Positions 33,456 through 45,738 of a stretch of DNA of 64,000 nt are shown piece after piece. The notes beneath the pieces were generated by a model that was not told where the DNA came from, made no database searches, and saw nothing but the letters and a program-made list of their open reading frames with translations. Made by a program: the position numbers and the translations under genes. The stretch's first letter is position 1, and each line of letters begins with the position of its first letter. This stretch comes from Begonia masoniana (lineage: Eukaryota; Streptophyta; Magnoliopsida; Cucurbitales; Begoniaceae), in NCBI GenBank assembly GCA_022432975.1, contig CM039509.1, forward strand, positions 12,852,095 through 12,916,094. The letters run 5' to 3'.

Positions 33456-35136
33456 ATTCTTCATCACGAAAAATTACAAAACTCGAGAAGTGCATACTTA
33501 TCACTTCATCAAACCAATGACGCCCCTACCATCTTATCTCTTCTTCTGCCACGATTTAGACATTGAATTAAGTTATTTAACTTTTTCATGATTGAATATA
33601 ATATTAGTTTTCACGTGTGAAAATAGATTATATTTTTCAATTAATTTGGTGATTCTAAACTCAACAAATACTACAAACAACTAATTAAAAGAAAGGGACA
33701 AGAGAGTGCAAATAAATTTGTTAACTTAGTTCAACTAACCTTCTCTACGTTCGCACTTTAAGGCTTCTTCTTGAAGATTCTTTCCCAATTCAACTCCTCG
33801 AGTTTACTAGATTGAACTTCCAAGTGTAAATCCAAAGCCTTACACGATTCTTTCTCAGGGTGTCATTCTTTACTCGTTCACCAAAATATAAAAGTTGAAG
33901 CTTGATGTGCCACGGATCCGTCATTCATCAACAATAATTTCGGTGCCCACACGGTGAGTGATATCTGTGAGAGTATTGTGCAATTGTCTTCCAAAGTTGT
34001 CAGTACTTTGGAGAACTTTTATACCTACTTTTTCCATAGGTAGAAATTCAAGCAAAAGAATATAAAACTCTCACCTTTTGACAAGTTGGAGTATTCTTCA
34101 TTAAGAAGAATTACAAAACTCGTGAAGTGTATACTTATCACTTCATCGGACCGACGACGCCCCTACCATCATATCTCTTCTTCTGCCACGATTTAGACAT
34201 TGAATTAAGTTGTTAAACTTTTTCAGGATTGAATATAATATTAGTTTTCACTTGTAAAAATAGATTATATTTCTCAATTAATTTTGTGATTCTAAGCTCA
34301 ACAAATATTACAAACAACTAATTAAAAGAAAGAGATAAGAGAGTGCAAATAAATTTGTTAATGCAGTTCAACTAACCTTGTCTATGTCCGCACTTTAAGA
34401 CTTCTTCTTGAAGATTCTTTCCCAACTCAACTCCTCGAGTTTACTGGATTGAACTTCCAGGTGTAAATTCAAAGCCTTACATGACTCTTTATCAAAGCGT
34501 CACCCTTTACACGTTCACCAAAGTATAAAAGTTGAAGTTTGATGTGCCACGAATTCGTCATTCCTCAACAATAATTTCAGTGCCCACACGGTGAGTGATA
34601 TCCGTGATAGTATTGTGCAATTGTCTTCCAAAGTTGTGAGTACTTTGGAGAACTCTTATTTCTACTATTTTCTCTACTTTTTCCATAGGTAGAAATTGAA
34701 GCAAAAGAATATAAAACTCTCACCTTTTGACAAGTTGGAGTATTCTTCATTAAGAAGAATTACAAAACTCGAGAAGTGTATACTTATCACTTCATCAGAC
34801 CAACGACGCCCCTACCATCATATCTCTTCTTCTGCCACGATTTAGACATGAATTAAGTTATTAAACATTTTCATGATTGAATATAATATTAGTTTTCACG
34901 TGTAAAAATAGATTATATTTCTCAATTAATTTGGTGATTCTAAGCTCAACAAATATTACAAACAACTAATTAAAAGAAAGAGAAAAGAGAGTGCAAATAA
35001 ATTTGTTAACTCAGTTCAACTAACTTTGTCTACGTCCGCGCTTTAAGACTTCTTCTTGAAGATCCTTTGCCAACTCAACTCCTCGAGTTTACTAGATTGA
35101 ACTTCCAAGTGTAAATCCAAAACCTTACACGACTCT
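33456..35136. repeat. ~645-bp tandem repeat array, left part (units 1-3)
   Basis: Units begin ATTCTTCAT at 33456, 34093 and 34742 (periods 637 and 649). Unit 3 is interrupted at 35136 by a solo LTR. Each unit includes TATCACTTCATC, CCACGATTTAGACAT, CTCGAGTTTACT and GCCCACACGGTGAGTGATAT. Divergence between units is visible but modest. No protein frame is conserved, so this is a long-period satellite-like repeat. Confidence 0.9.
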
Positions 35137-35141
35137 TTATC

Positions 35142-37504
35142 TGTAACGACCCTCATACTATTCCTAATTTCCCGTACGAAATTTTTCTTTTTAAGCCTCT
35201 AAATCAATTAAAAACATCCTCGAAAACCTTTAAAGAAAATTCATTTATCATACAAAAACAGTTTACATAAAACCACTCAACCTTCTATCATTCCTCAATT
35301 TATCAACTTATCACTTCTTCACAATATCATTTCTATCTCCATTTCAATTATACATTTTACATAAACTTTCCAAACATTCATACGTTCTCGTAACTCTGTC
35401 CAAAACCGACTCTCAACACGATTAAAATGAAGTACATTTTCATGAAAACGAACTGCATGGTTCCGTTTAAAAGTGTGACATATCCTTCCTGTTTCAAAAG
35501 AAAATACCAAGCAGTTCCATTAAACTTTAGATAAAAACCTTAACAAAACGTTTTATAAAACAAGTCTATCAAAACATCAAAACCTATTTTATCCACTAAC
35601 CCGAATCAAACCATCTAAACATCAATCAATCAACTAAACAGATTCCAATGAAAATTTTACTAAAACAGTTTGTGAAAACAGGTTTCCAAAACGTTTCAAA
35701 CCTCAACAGTAAACCTATCAACTACCAGAACCAAGCATCCTAAAATGTCTATACAACTCTCAGTCTAAAACATCTCAATAACCCCAACATCTATACATAC
35801 GTCCCCACGGGTCGGTTTAGCATCGACTGCGCCAGCACACTGCCGCGAGCATCATCCATCAACTGCCTCAGACATCAGAAGGAAGAACGTCATCCTCACC
35901 TGGATCTACGTCACCTATAATGTCACCTACACCATACAGACATCTATGAGATAATTAAATCTCAGTAAGCTACGTAAATGCAGATGCATGCGTACAGTGC
36001 ATATGAAGTTCAGAAAACATGCATATCAGACATATCAGGTCATTTCATACAGATTGCCACCGAGATATCAGCCCTCTAAATGGAAAGGATACATCCCGCG
36101 GTCGGACTACCACTTTCGATTTAGAGGAGGGGGGTACATGCTCACAAACCCTACAGCCATGCCTGAGCCCCATCCCGCGTGACCAGATACAGATTACGTA
36201 TTTTCGTTCATTATTCATTTCATTTGAAAACTTGTGCAGAAATCCATTTTCATGCCATTTTGAAACACGTGATGCATGAACAGTTATAAGCATAATGTAA
36301 CCATACAATAAACAAACACATGTATACCATCAAGACCGAAATAAACTAACCTATAAACAATTAAACCTAACTACCCAACCAAAAGCAGATTAAACAAACA
36401 ACTCTTCAGGGATCCTCGATACGACATCGAAGTATGGTGTAGACCGATTGGTCAAAGTAAGTCACGAAAACTTACCTGACGTCCGTTGCAAGGCTAGCTC
36501 CGTCCACGAGCGTGGTTCACCTACGCAATTGTTATCAATTTGTCGTTAATACGAACTTAAACAATAATATGTCCAAATTTAACAAAAACCTTAACTAATG
36601 AATTTCCTAAAATCTTCACCTAACTAATCGAAGTATTTAAACAACGATTAACACTCGATAGTTTAAAATCACAATTAACGAGTTTTCCTAAAAATCCGAA
36701 AATTCTCCAATTTTAACATTTCTCACAATTCACTCTAATTCCGTCCAATAACGTTCAATACGTCCTTTATATCGTTAATTACTATAAACCTATTAATTTC
36801 GGACTCTAATTTGGGTTCGGTAAAAACCGACCCGAAACTTCGAACGCGCGTAACTTTCGCGTCGGTTATTGGAATCGAACGATTCCAGCGGCCACGTACT
36901 CCTCTAATAACCTATTTTAATCTGCCAAAAGGAATTTTAAAACAAATGACCGGAGCTAGGTCAATTTATCAAAAACCCGAAACTGCCCTTTACCCGGAAA
37001 ATCCCCCTTTTTGATTTTTCATCAAATTCCATCAATTTCTTCACCAATCTATCCTCCTAACATCCAATTAACATAAACTAACCTAATATCGAAGTTACAC
37101 TAAGCAAAACCCGAGTGCCCTAAATCGGGTATTCACTGTTTTCGCTCAATTTGAGCACAACGCGGCCAGGCGACATTCGCCGGCCAAAGCCCGGCCATTT
37201 GACCCTAAGAACGGCCAAAAGCCGCCGGAAATCGGAGCTCAATTGAGCTCGTCCTTCACGGCCCTAAATCAAACCGAAAACAGGTAAAAACCGAGCCATA
37301 CCGTCGGTTTTTTTTTGTATGCGAAGACGGCTGGAAACGTTAGTCCTTCCTTCGTCGCCGTCGTCTTGTCGGAGAACAGCGAGAATCGCTGGCGCTTCGT
37401 CGATCGTCGCCCGAGCTTCGTCGCGTTCTCCCCTGTTCTTCGTCGTTCACGGGGAGCTCGAACACAAACAACAATTTTTGTTGTTTGTGTTTAATTAAAT
37501 AAAT

Positions 37505-37537
<33 letters not shown>

Positions 37538-37770
37538 TATTAATTAAATCTTCATTTACCGTTTTTGCTCTTCCGTAAATTCCGTTAAATCTCATTCTTA
37601 ATTATAATCCACGGCTTAATTTCTCCATTTAGAATACCCGAACACAATTTAATTGATCAATTATTTTAACCAATTTTATTCACGTTTCTTTTAAATTAAT
37701 TAAAATGATTATTTTATTATTCTTTTATTTTCTCTCCAATTTTTCCTTTTAAAAATTCCCGGGCGTTACA
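35142..37770 (-). mobile_element. solo LTR, 2629 bp, with perfect target duplication TTATC
   Basis: TGTAACGACC at the left and GGGCGTTACA at the right form matching inverted ends. TTATC is present at 35137-35141 and 37771-37775, and the neighbouring repeat unit (34489-34500) shows the uninterrupted target GACTCTTTATCAAAGCG. With only one LTR and no interior, it is the product of LTR-LTR recombination. Orientation is inferred from similarity to element F's 3' LTR. Frames within it (for example around 36811-37014) show no known domain. Confidence 0.95.
37461..37491. repeat. perfect 14-bp-arm hairpin in the solo LTR
   Basis: AACACAAACAACAA (37461-37474), a TTT loop, then its exact complement (37478-37491). 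A TAA microsatellite of 11 units follows at 37507-37539. Confidence 0.9.
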
Positions 37771-38150
37771 TTATCAAAGCGTCACCCTTTACACGTTCAC
37801 TAAAGTATAAAAGTTGAAGTTTGATGTGCCATGGATCCGTCATTCCTCAACAATAATTTCGGTGCCCACACGGTGAGTGATATCCGTGAGAGTATTGTGC
37901 AATTGTCTTTTAAAGTTGTGAGTACTTTGGAGAACTCTTATTTCTACTTTTTTCTCTACTTTTTCCATAGGTAGAAATTCAAACAAAAGAATATAAAATT
38001 CTCACCTTTTGACAAGGTGAAGTATTCTTCATCAAGAAGAATTACAAAACTCAAGAATTGTATACTTATCACTTCATCGGACCAACGACGCCCCTACCAT
38101 CTTATCTCTTCTTCTTCCACGATTTAGACATTGAAATTTTAAGGGTGTTT
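37771..38150. repeat. ~645-bp tandem repeat array, right part (end of unit 3, start of unit 4)
   Basis: Resumes the array after the solo LTR. Unit 4 starts ATTCTTCATC at 38024, which is 648 bp after unit 3 once the 2634-bp insertion is subtracted. Homology ends near CGATTTAGACATTGAA (about 38136), where MULE text begins. Confidence 0.88.
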
Positions 38151-38153
38151 TAA

Positions 38154-39597
38154 TCATTCATAGGCCATATCGCATTGAAATTTCAGCTCATTTGGTTGTT
38201 TATTGAAGAAACTGTGAACGTGGGAATTTAACCTATTCTCGGCCCTCACTCGCTGTTTCGAGCAGATTGTGAAAGCTTGATTTAGCCATGTGTGGGCATC
38301 ATTGTTGAGCTCATACACTTTCCTCATTGCTATCTCAAAATATTCCCTTGTGATTGCCCTTGCTGCATTCCACATCGCATCTCTATACGCTATGCCCCGA
38401 AATCATTCTTTGAAGTTTGCATACAAATGTCTTTGGCAGAAACGGTGTTCGGCTAAACCAAATGCGTCGTCCACAGCAGCCAACAACCCCTGAAATTTTA
38501 AAGAAAAACAGACTCAGCATAAAACAATATAACTACAATGTCCGAATAATAATAATATATACCTTTTGTCGATCCGACACAAATGTCCATCCTCGTCCAC
38601 GGTCAATGTCTAAATCCTGCAATAACTCCAAAAATCACATCCAGGAGTCGTTGCATTCTGTCTCCACGTTGGCAACGACAATGAGATACGCCATTGTTGC
38701 CATCAATACTTGTGGCCGTGAGTAATTGGCCGAGGCAGGTGCCCTTCAGATGACATCTATCTAAACATATAATAGGCCTGCCCTGTTTCAGCAAACCTGC
38801 CACACAAGCAGCCATACATATGTACATTCTTTCAAATATCATCTTCTTATCTCGCCCTTCACCCACCACGTAACCATATATTTTCACTATACTGTCTGGA
38901 TTTGATCTGAATATTTCTTCTGAGTACGAACGCTGTAGTTTGAATTGTTCTTCCCCCCTCCTGTAATTAAGTTCTTTAATTTCACTTCTTCCTCTTCTCG
39001 CAAGACTTGGCTTAATGTTCACCTTATGTTCCTTCCTCACTGTCTTGATAATATTAGGAATGGGTCAGTTATGATGACTTTTAAACCTATCTGAATAATA
39101 CATTGCCAACCACTTTGCCGAAGCGTGTTGATTATCAAGTGTCCTTACACAGTTGTGATCATTATGGTAGGACTTTATTTGGAAGGTCAACTCATTTTGC
39201 ATGACCGAAGCATCCAGATGTCAATTACAATCTACTCCTTGACATTTTTCTGTGAGTCTCTGCTTCTCACTTTTAACAAATTTGATATCAAATTCTTTTT
39301 TCAAAGCATAATCTCGTACTTCGTTCTAATGGCCTTTAAAAAACTATATAGTCTACCCACAGCAAAATCACCCGAATTTTCTGCCCTTACTTGTATGTTT
39401 TATGCCTCGTCATCATCCGAATTAAACAGTTCATGAAGCTCATCGTCTAATGTTTGCGAGATTGAATATACCTGTATTTCTCCATCACCCTCTAAGTGAT
39501 CAAATGAATGAATATCACCGTATATGAGACAGTGCTCCTCCATATACCACTCTATATTCGCAGGCTCATCTGCATCAACCAATCTTTCAGCCATTTA
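38154..39597 (-). pseudogene. MULE (Mutator-like) transposase pseudogene
   Basis: Minus-strand fragments in order: an acidic N-terminal segment (39400-39597), a zinc-type domain with 'HASAKWLAMYYSDRF' at about 39070-39130, and 145 codons (38603-39040) with 'LDRCHLKGTCLGQLL' followed by 'DGNN', the hallmark region around the first catalytic Asp of MULE transposases. A further segment has 'HRFCQRHLYANFKE' at about 38415-38460, then 38154-38375 ('TWLNQAF'). Stops and frameshifts separate them and the C-terminal zinc finger is absent. Mutator transposases cut and paste DNA; this one cannot be functional. Terminal inverted repeats were not found. Confidence 0.85.
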
Positions 39598-40234
39598 CAA
39601 TGATTATCTGCAAAAAAAATCGAAAGTTTTATTCAAGATAAACAATAGCCTATGAATTAAATAAAAAATAGTTTTGTCAATAAGATAAATCCAAATTGAA
39701 GCTCAATTTTAGCTTATCAATTGAACAATACAACAATAACAATCATAATAAATAAAGAATATCTGAGAAAAACAATCTCAATTCAGTAAAAATGGAGAAC
39801 GGATGGACGCTCTTTCAGTGCGTCCGTCTGTTATATAGGCTAGAAGACAAACAGTTTACAAAATCTGAGTTATTTAATAAAAAAATTGAACTAAATCAAT
39901 CAGAATGGAGAAAGCTATTACCTGAAGCATTTTTCGTTCGCAAATCTGCAAAAAATTTGCAAGAGGGTTGAGAGAAAATCATTTTTTACCGAGGTAAAAT
40001 GTCAGATTTCAGACTCTGGTTCGATATAAATTGTGAGAACAGACAGACTCTGTATTTAAACGTCCGTCCGTTTTCACCATAATTTAGAATGTCCGTCCGT
40101 TTATAAAACACATTAAAAATAACGAACGGACATACAGAATACCAGATGGACTCTTAATACTGAGTACGTCTGATCCGCGCGTCGACTGCCATGGCAAAAC
40201 TTACGTACGGATGGACGAACTTTTCATGTGTCAC
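39598..40234. other. noncoding stretch with CGTCCGT motifs and a hairpin
   Basis: No gene. CGTCCGT/ACGGACG motifs recur at about 39825, 40063, 40092, 40124 and 40208. ATGTCCGTCCGTT (40089-40101) and AACGAACGGACAT (40121-40133) can pair with one mismatch around a 19-base loop. It lies upstream of the MULE pseudogene and may be part of that element's end. Confidence 0.55.
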
Positions 40235-42550
40235 TATAACGACCCTAATCCTTTACCCTTAATTTCCCGTAAAAGTTTTTCTTTTTAAACCTTTAAACCT
40301 ACTTAAAACGTCTTTAAAACCATTTAAAGCAAATACCTTAAAATAAGTGTTGAAATTTCTTTGACAAATTAATTAAAAACATTAAAGAAACATATTAATA
40401 CATCGGCCAAAGGAATCGGGGGTAAAAAGGGCATTCTGCCCGTAAAAGCATGGCCGATCGTTCGGCCAATTCAGCCGATCGATCGGCTGTGTTAAAATCA
40501 TGGGGGGCGATCGATCGCCCCTCATATGGGCGATCGATCGCCCTTCGACGACCACCCAGCCGATCGGTTCGTCCTTCACAGGCGAACGATTGGCACACGC
40601 TCTGGAATTTCTTCCAGAGCGTGACCAAAAAATCAAAGAGGGCCGATCGATTGCCCTCCCTTGCAATCGATCGGCAAGCTCTCTGGAATTCAATTTTCCA
40701 GAGAGCCGCCTCCTCTCTTCTTTTTCCCATTAATTCCCTGCACATCTAACTCAAACACTTTTCAATCTTTCTTTCATCTATTGCCTCTAAACATTTCATA
40801 ACAACCTTCCACCCACGTAAAATTCACTCTCCCCCCCCCCCCCCAATCACTCAGAAACCGACCCAAAAAACAATTAAACATAATCAAATTCGTAAAAAAA
40901 AAATAAACCGCGTGGTTCCGTTTAAAAGTTTAACATTTTTCTCTGTTTGAAAATATCAAAAACATTACAAAATACTACACAATATCTAGCCAGATCCAAG
41001 TATCCTAAAATGTTCAACTATACAATTTCCTATATTCCTATCTATCAATTTTCCCAAAACATTTACCTACGTCCCCACGGGTCAAATTAAGCACTGACTG
41101 TGCTAGCACACTCCCGCGAGCATTCTTCTTCAACCTGCTTAGACTTTGGGCGGAGGAACATCGTCCTCACCAGTCTCAAAATCACCTACACCATAGAAAA
41201 TAAAATGTGAGCTAGAGGCTCAGTAAATCTACGTGAATGCATGTGAATGCTATGCATGTACAGTTCATAAATTATGCATCCTACCTTTTTGCTATTCATT
41301 TCATTTATGTCACCGGGGCTTCACTCTCGCTAGATAGGAGCGGTACATCTGGCGATTGGATAGCCCCTCGTATCTAATTGGGGGAAAACATGCTTCATCT
41401 GACAGCCATGTCTGAACTACTGCCACCGACGTGACCATCGTTACATTTATTAACCTTTTTGTTAACCTTTCCTTTTCATGAAAATATGCATAGAAATTCT
41501 TTTCATGCCTTTAGAAAAACAATGATGCATGAACATATGCTGTGCCATAACGAGATCGAAACATACAAACAATAAACTTAAACAATCAATAACTTAATTA
41601 AGCCTAAATCTAACTACCCAATCTGATTACCCGAATACAATATATCTCCAATTCCTCGATTTAACGTACATTCTTATGGTGTAGGCCAAGATGGCCAAAT
41701 AAATCACAAAGACTTACCTCGCATCCGTTGCAATTTAAGCTCCGTCCACGAGCGTTGTTCACCTATGACAATGCACAACATTCGTCATTTAAATCAATTC
41801 TAAACTATCGAGTTTAGAAAATCACAAACTCCTAGCTAAAGAAAATCTCCTACTCTAAAACACTTCATTGATGCATTTTATCGAGCAACTCGTGCTCGTG
41901 AATTTCCAAACCTCCATTAATGGAGTTTTTATAACTTCCAACCACTCAAAACCTCAATAACCCTCATTAATTCAACTAACTCTTACCAACAACTATAAAT
42001 ACGCCCATTAGAGCTATAAATACGGTAAACCCATCGATTTCAAACTGTATTTCATGTTTTCAACAAAAACCCTAACGAACCCTAACAGTTTTAAACTCTA
42101 GAAATTGAAATCTAAGGCTCCTAAACAACAGATTCTCACCTACGGTCGGAGTTGGAAGAGAAAGCGTGAAGAATGATCGCCGGAGAAGAAGAATTGTCGT
42201 CGGAAGAGAGGAAACGCCGTGGGAGGGAGAAATGTCGCGTGAAGGAGGGGAAATGCTGGAGAAGAAATCGTGTAAGTGTGAGGGAGGGAGAGTTTTTGTG
42301 ATTTTATTAAAATTTGGTTTACGAAATTACTCATTTGCCCTTCCTTATGATTTTCAATTTATTCCTCCACAACTTTCGTTATTTAACTAACGATTCGTTT
42401 TCTCCAAATTTCCTCATTTCACCATAAATTCTAATTTATTATTAAGGCTCCATTAAAACCTTCCGTTCGCAAAACTGACTTAATTTGACGTATTTACAAA
42501 AATGCCGTTTATATTGGAATAAATCAAATCTCGTAAAATCGGGTGTTACA
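40235..42550 (-). repeat. 3' LTR of element F
   Basis: Left edge TATAACGACC (relatives have TGTAACGACC), right edge GGGTGTTACA, 2316 bp. On the minus strand AAGGTGGATGAAA, a polypurine tract, precedes its start at 42551-42563, so it is the 3' LTR. It contains the palindrome block (40429-40706), a C homopolymer at about 40832-40845, and the text around 41060-41270 shared with 1808-3083 and the solo LTR at 35142. No target duplication can be tested because the 5' LTR is missing. Confidence 0.88.
40429..40706. repeat. palindrome and hairpin block in element F LTR
   Basis: Perfect palindromes centred on CGATCGATCG lie at 40472-40489 (18 bp), 40504-40521 (18 bp) and 40528-40543 (16 bp), with imperfect ones at 40452-40467 and near 40640-40675. 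Hairpins: 40596-40607 with 40612-40623 (12-bp arms, TTTC loop) and 40678-40688 with 40696-40706 (11-bp arms). GGGCATTCTGCCC sits at 40429-40441. Confidence 0.93.
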
Positions 42551-42667
42551 TTTCATCCACCTTAATTAAATTTTGTCCTCAAAATTTGATTACACTAATA
42601 GTTCAGGATACTTCAACATCATATTCTACTGCCTCTCCCAAGTAGCCTCCTCAACATCATGATTCCT

Positions 42668-43212
42668 CTACAAAACCTTTACTAGAGGAATTTTCTTATT
42701 GCGCAACACCTTTATAGAGGTCTCTAGAATCCGCACTAGCCTTTCCACATAGGTCAGTGTTGGTTGCACCTCGACCTCCCTTGTCTCTATGACGTGTGAC
42801 GGATCACGCACGCATTTTCTGAGCATGGACACGTGAAATACATCGTGAATACCTTCCATAGATGCTGGGAGTTGTAACCTGTACGCCATAGTCCCGATCC
42901 TCTTCAGAATAGGAAAGGGCCCAACAAAACGAGGGTTCAACTTACCTCTCCTTCCGAACCGCATAACGCCTTTGAACGAAGAAATCTTCAAGTATACTTC
43001 GTCACCTTCCTTAAACTGTAATTCTCTCCGTCTGGTGTCAACATAGCTCTTTTGGCGGCTCTGTGCTATCTCTATATGTTGTCTGATAAAAGCGATCTTC
43101 TCCGCTGTTTGCTGCAAAATATCTGAGCCGACTATGCTAGTCTCACCTACCTCATTCCAATATAACGGAGACCTGCATTTCCGACCATACAGCGCCTCAT
43201 ACGGAGCCATGT
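42668..43212 (-). CDS. integrase C-terminal part with chromodomain-like tail (element F)
   Basis: 180 codons from '[18 protein letters not shown]' through 'RGKLNPRFVGPFPILKRIG' (GPF module) to 'LRNKKIPLVKVL'. Same architecture as element E's 20414-21094. The Met is internal; the frame originally continued from the integrase core now at 45744-46197. It ends at TAG where Trp is usual ('KVLW'); downstream 'EEATWER' text remains readable to about 42610. Confidence 0.9.
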
Positions 43213-45738
43213 TGTAATACCCGACTTTTTGGGATTTTTTGTTATATATGTATAATAGTATTTTTTTAAATATGTCAAATTAAATCCGTTTTGCGAACGG
43301 AAAGCGTTATTACGACCCTAATAATTTATATGGATTTTAAGAAAATTTCGATAATTTTAGGAGTTGTAACGTTAAATTATGAGAATTATGTTTCTCGTAA
43401 TATAATAGACGTTTTAGTAAAAATAGTGTACGAGGTCCGTTTTGCAAACGGACAGTTTTAATAAATCTATAATAATAAGTTAGAATTAATGGCGAAATAA
43501 ATAAATTTCGGAGAAACCAGATCGATAGGCGAAATAAAGAAACGATCAGAGAAATGGACTTGGGGGCAAACTTGTAATTATAGAAGCCAACTTTATAAAA
43601 ACACAAAACCTTCTTCTTCCTTGGCATTTTTCACGAAAACAACTTCTAGAGAAGAAGTTTTCTCCCTTCTTCCCTTCACCGATCCTTCAAACGGCCATTG
43701 ACGATCGCTCCTCACGCCGATTTCTTTCGTTTTTTTCGACGAATCCAAACCCTAGGTAAGACTCTAGTATCTACGAGTTTAATTTTGATAAACGTTGGAT
43801 TTGGTTAGGTTTATCGAGTTAGGGTTTTGAGTGAAGTCATCAATTTATGTTAGAAATCGATGGGTTCACTTAAATTATGTCTATTGATGATGTATTGTTG
43901 GTTATCAATAGATTGTTAGGTTTGATTCGGAAGATTTAATATAAAAATTCCATTGAAGCTAGGTATAGAATTTTTGAGCACAATGTGCTCAATAAAATGC
44001 CTGAATGAGTTAGATTAGAATTTTGGGAAAATATCCTCTAGCTAGAAGTTTCGTTGATTCTTGGAATTTGATTTCCTAGGACCGGTTTTAATGACGATTG
44101 TTATGAATTGCCTTAGGTGAACAAAGCTCGTGGACGGAGCTAGAAGTTCCACGCGCGAGATAAGTTCTCGTGACTTACTCTGGCCGATTGGCCTACACCG
44201 TATATCGAAGTCGCATCGAGGGTTATTGTGGAATTGTTTGTTTAAATGCTTTGGTTGGGTAATTAGGATTAGTTCTTTTATAAGGTATGCTTTTAATTGC
44301 TTTTATTGTCTCGATGGTACGTATGATGTATGTTTACTTTAAGCACGTAATTGTCCATGCATCACGGTTTTCAATTATGCATAGAAAATGAATTTCCGCA
44401 CTATGTTTTAAAGAAAATTGCGATGTGGCATGAAAGGGGGCTATTGACCTATTGTGAAGGCTGAGAAGGGTCGGTCACAATACTGCACCTAATAAGAACC
44501 CATGTATGTTTATGGTCATGCGAGGTGGGGCTCAGGCATGGCTGTGCGTGTTGCAAGCATGTACCCCCCTCCGCTAGGTGGAAAGGGTTGTCCAACCGCA
44601 GGATGTGCCCTCTCCATTTAGCGGGTTGAGATCTCGGTGACAACCTATGTAAAGATAAGAAAATGTTGCATGATTTCTGAAACTCATTTGCACTGCATGC
44701 ATTTACATTTACGAAACTTGCTGAGCCTTTAGCTCATAGTTGTCTGTATGGTGTAGGTGATCTTGACATAGATGAGGACGAGATCCCTTCACCCGATGAA
44801 TGATGCAGTTGAAGCAGGATGGCCTGTTGGAGTGTGCTGGGCAGTCGGTGCGCTTTTTGACCCGTGGGGGAGTAAGTGTATGTTTTGGAAACACGATAGT
44901 TAGGTAAAATTGTATAGTTGAACATATTAGGATGCTTAGATCTGGTTAGCTGATAGAATGATGTATAGATGTTTTGGTAAACTGTTTTATAAAACATTTT
45001 GTTAAGGCTTTTATCTAAGTTTTATAGAACTGCTTGGTGATTTTAACAGGGGGAAATGTTTAGTTTTTAAACGGATCCACGCAGTTCATTTTCGTGAAAA
45101 TGTATTTCGTTTTAAATGCGTCTCGAGTTGGTTTTGAGTGAGATTATGGAGGATGTACGAGTATCGGGTGGTTTGATGTCAAATTATATTGTGAAGGTGT
45201 ATGGGGTGTTAGTGGTAATTGAGGAAGAAATTGGATGTAAAGGTGTGTGTATATGCAGGGGAAGAAAGAAAGAAAAGAGAGAGAAGCGATGCAAGTTCGC
45301 TGGAAATCAATTTCCAGAGGACTTGGCGATCGATCGCCTAAGGAGGGGATCGATCGCCAAGCTTGGCCCCACGCTCTGGAAAAAAATCCAGAGTGTGTCG
45401 CGATCGATCGCTGGAGTGAAGGGCGATCGATCGCCCCTCCATTTTCTGCCCAGGCGATCGATCGCCTGGTATAGGGGCGATCGATCGCCCCTGTTTTCAT
45501 GGGACGAATGTCCCTTTTGCCCTCCTTTCCTCAGCCGATTGCCTTTTAAGTTTTAATTATGTTTTCTTTTAATTGTTTTTCTCTTTCCTTTGATAGTTTT
45601 CTAATTGATTTTAAGATTTGTTTTAGACGATTTTCCAAACAATGTTAACGATTTTGATTTCAATTTAAATTCCGCTTAAACTTTAGGATAAAAAAAAATA
45701 TTACACGGAAAATTAGGATACGGGTAAGGGTCGCTACA
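43213..45738 (+). mobile_element. solo LTR, 2526 bp, inserted in the integrase gene of element F
   Basis: Starts TGTAATACCCGAC and ends GGGTCGCTACA. The flanks are CATGT (43208-43212) and CATGC (45739-45743): a 5-bp target duplication with one later change. Removing it rejoins 'ISM' and 'APYEALYG' in frame, which dates it after F. It has no interior, so it is an LTR-LTR recombination product. Opposite orientation to the LTRs at 35142 and 40235, to which it is related. It holds the densest palindrome cluster of the window. Confidence 0.93.
45325..45514. repeat. cluster of perfect CGATCGATCG palindromes in the solo LTR
   Basis: Perfect palindromes: 45325-45338 (14 bp), 45400-45411 (12), 45421-45436 (16), 45450-45469 (20), 45474-45491 (18), plus an imperfect one at about 45347-45359. 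A CTCTGGA/TCCAGAG hairpin lies at 45374-45393 and GGGACGAATGTCCC at 45501-45514, followed by TTTTGCCCTCC. Arm lengths differ while the core is constant. Confidence 0.95.

Noticed and set aside
36811..37014. 67-codon plus-strand frame in the solo LTR
   Set aside because: No domain, no conserved counterpart in related LTRs, and it lies within a 2.6-kb noncoding LTR.
33456..38150. Array read as a CRISPR or short-spacer array
   Set aside because: The repeat unit is ~645 bp without unique spacers, in a eukaryotic retrotransposon landscape.
40382..40749. Several overlapping frames of 77-116 codons on both strands
   Set aside because: They arise because the palindromic CGATCGATCG repeats read open on both strands (repeated 'DRS' text); located in a noncoding LTR.
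45116..45556. 146-codon plus-strand frame
   Set aside because: Lies in the solo LTR across the palindrome cluster; composition is driven by the repeats, with no recognised domain.
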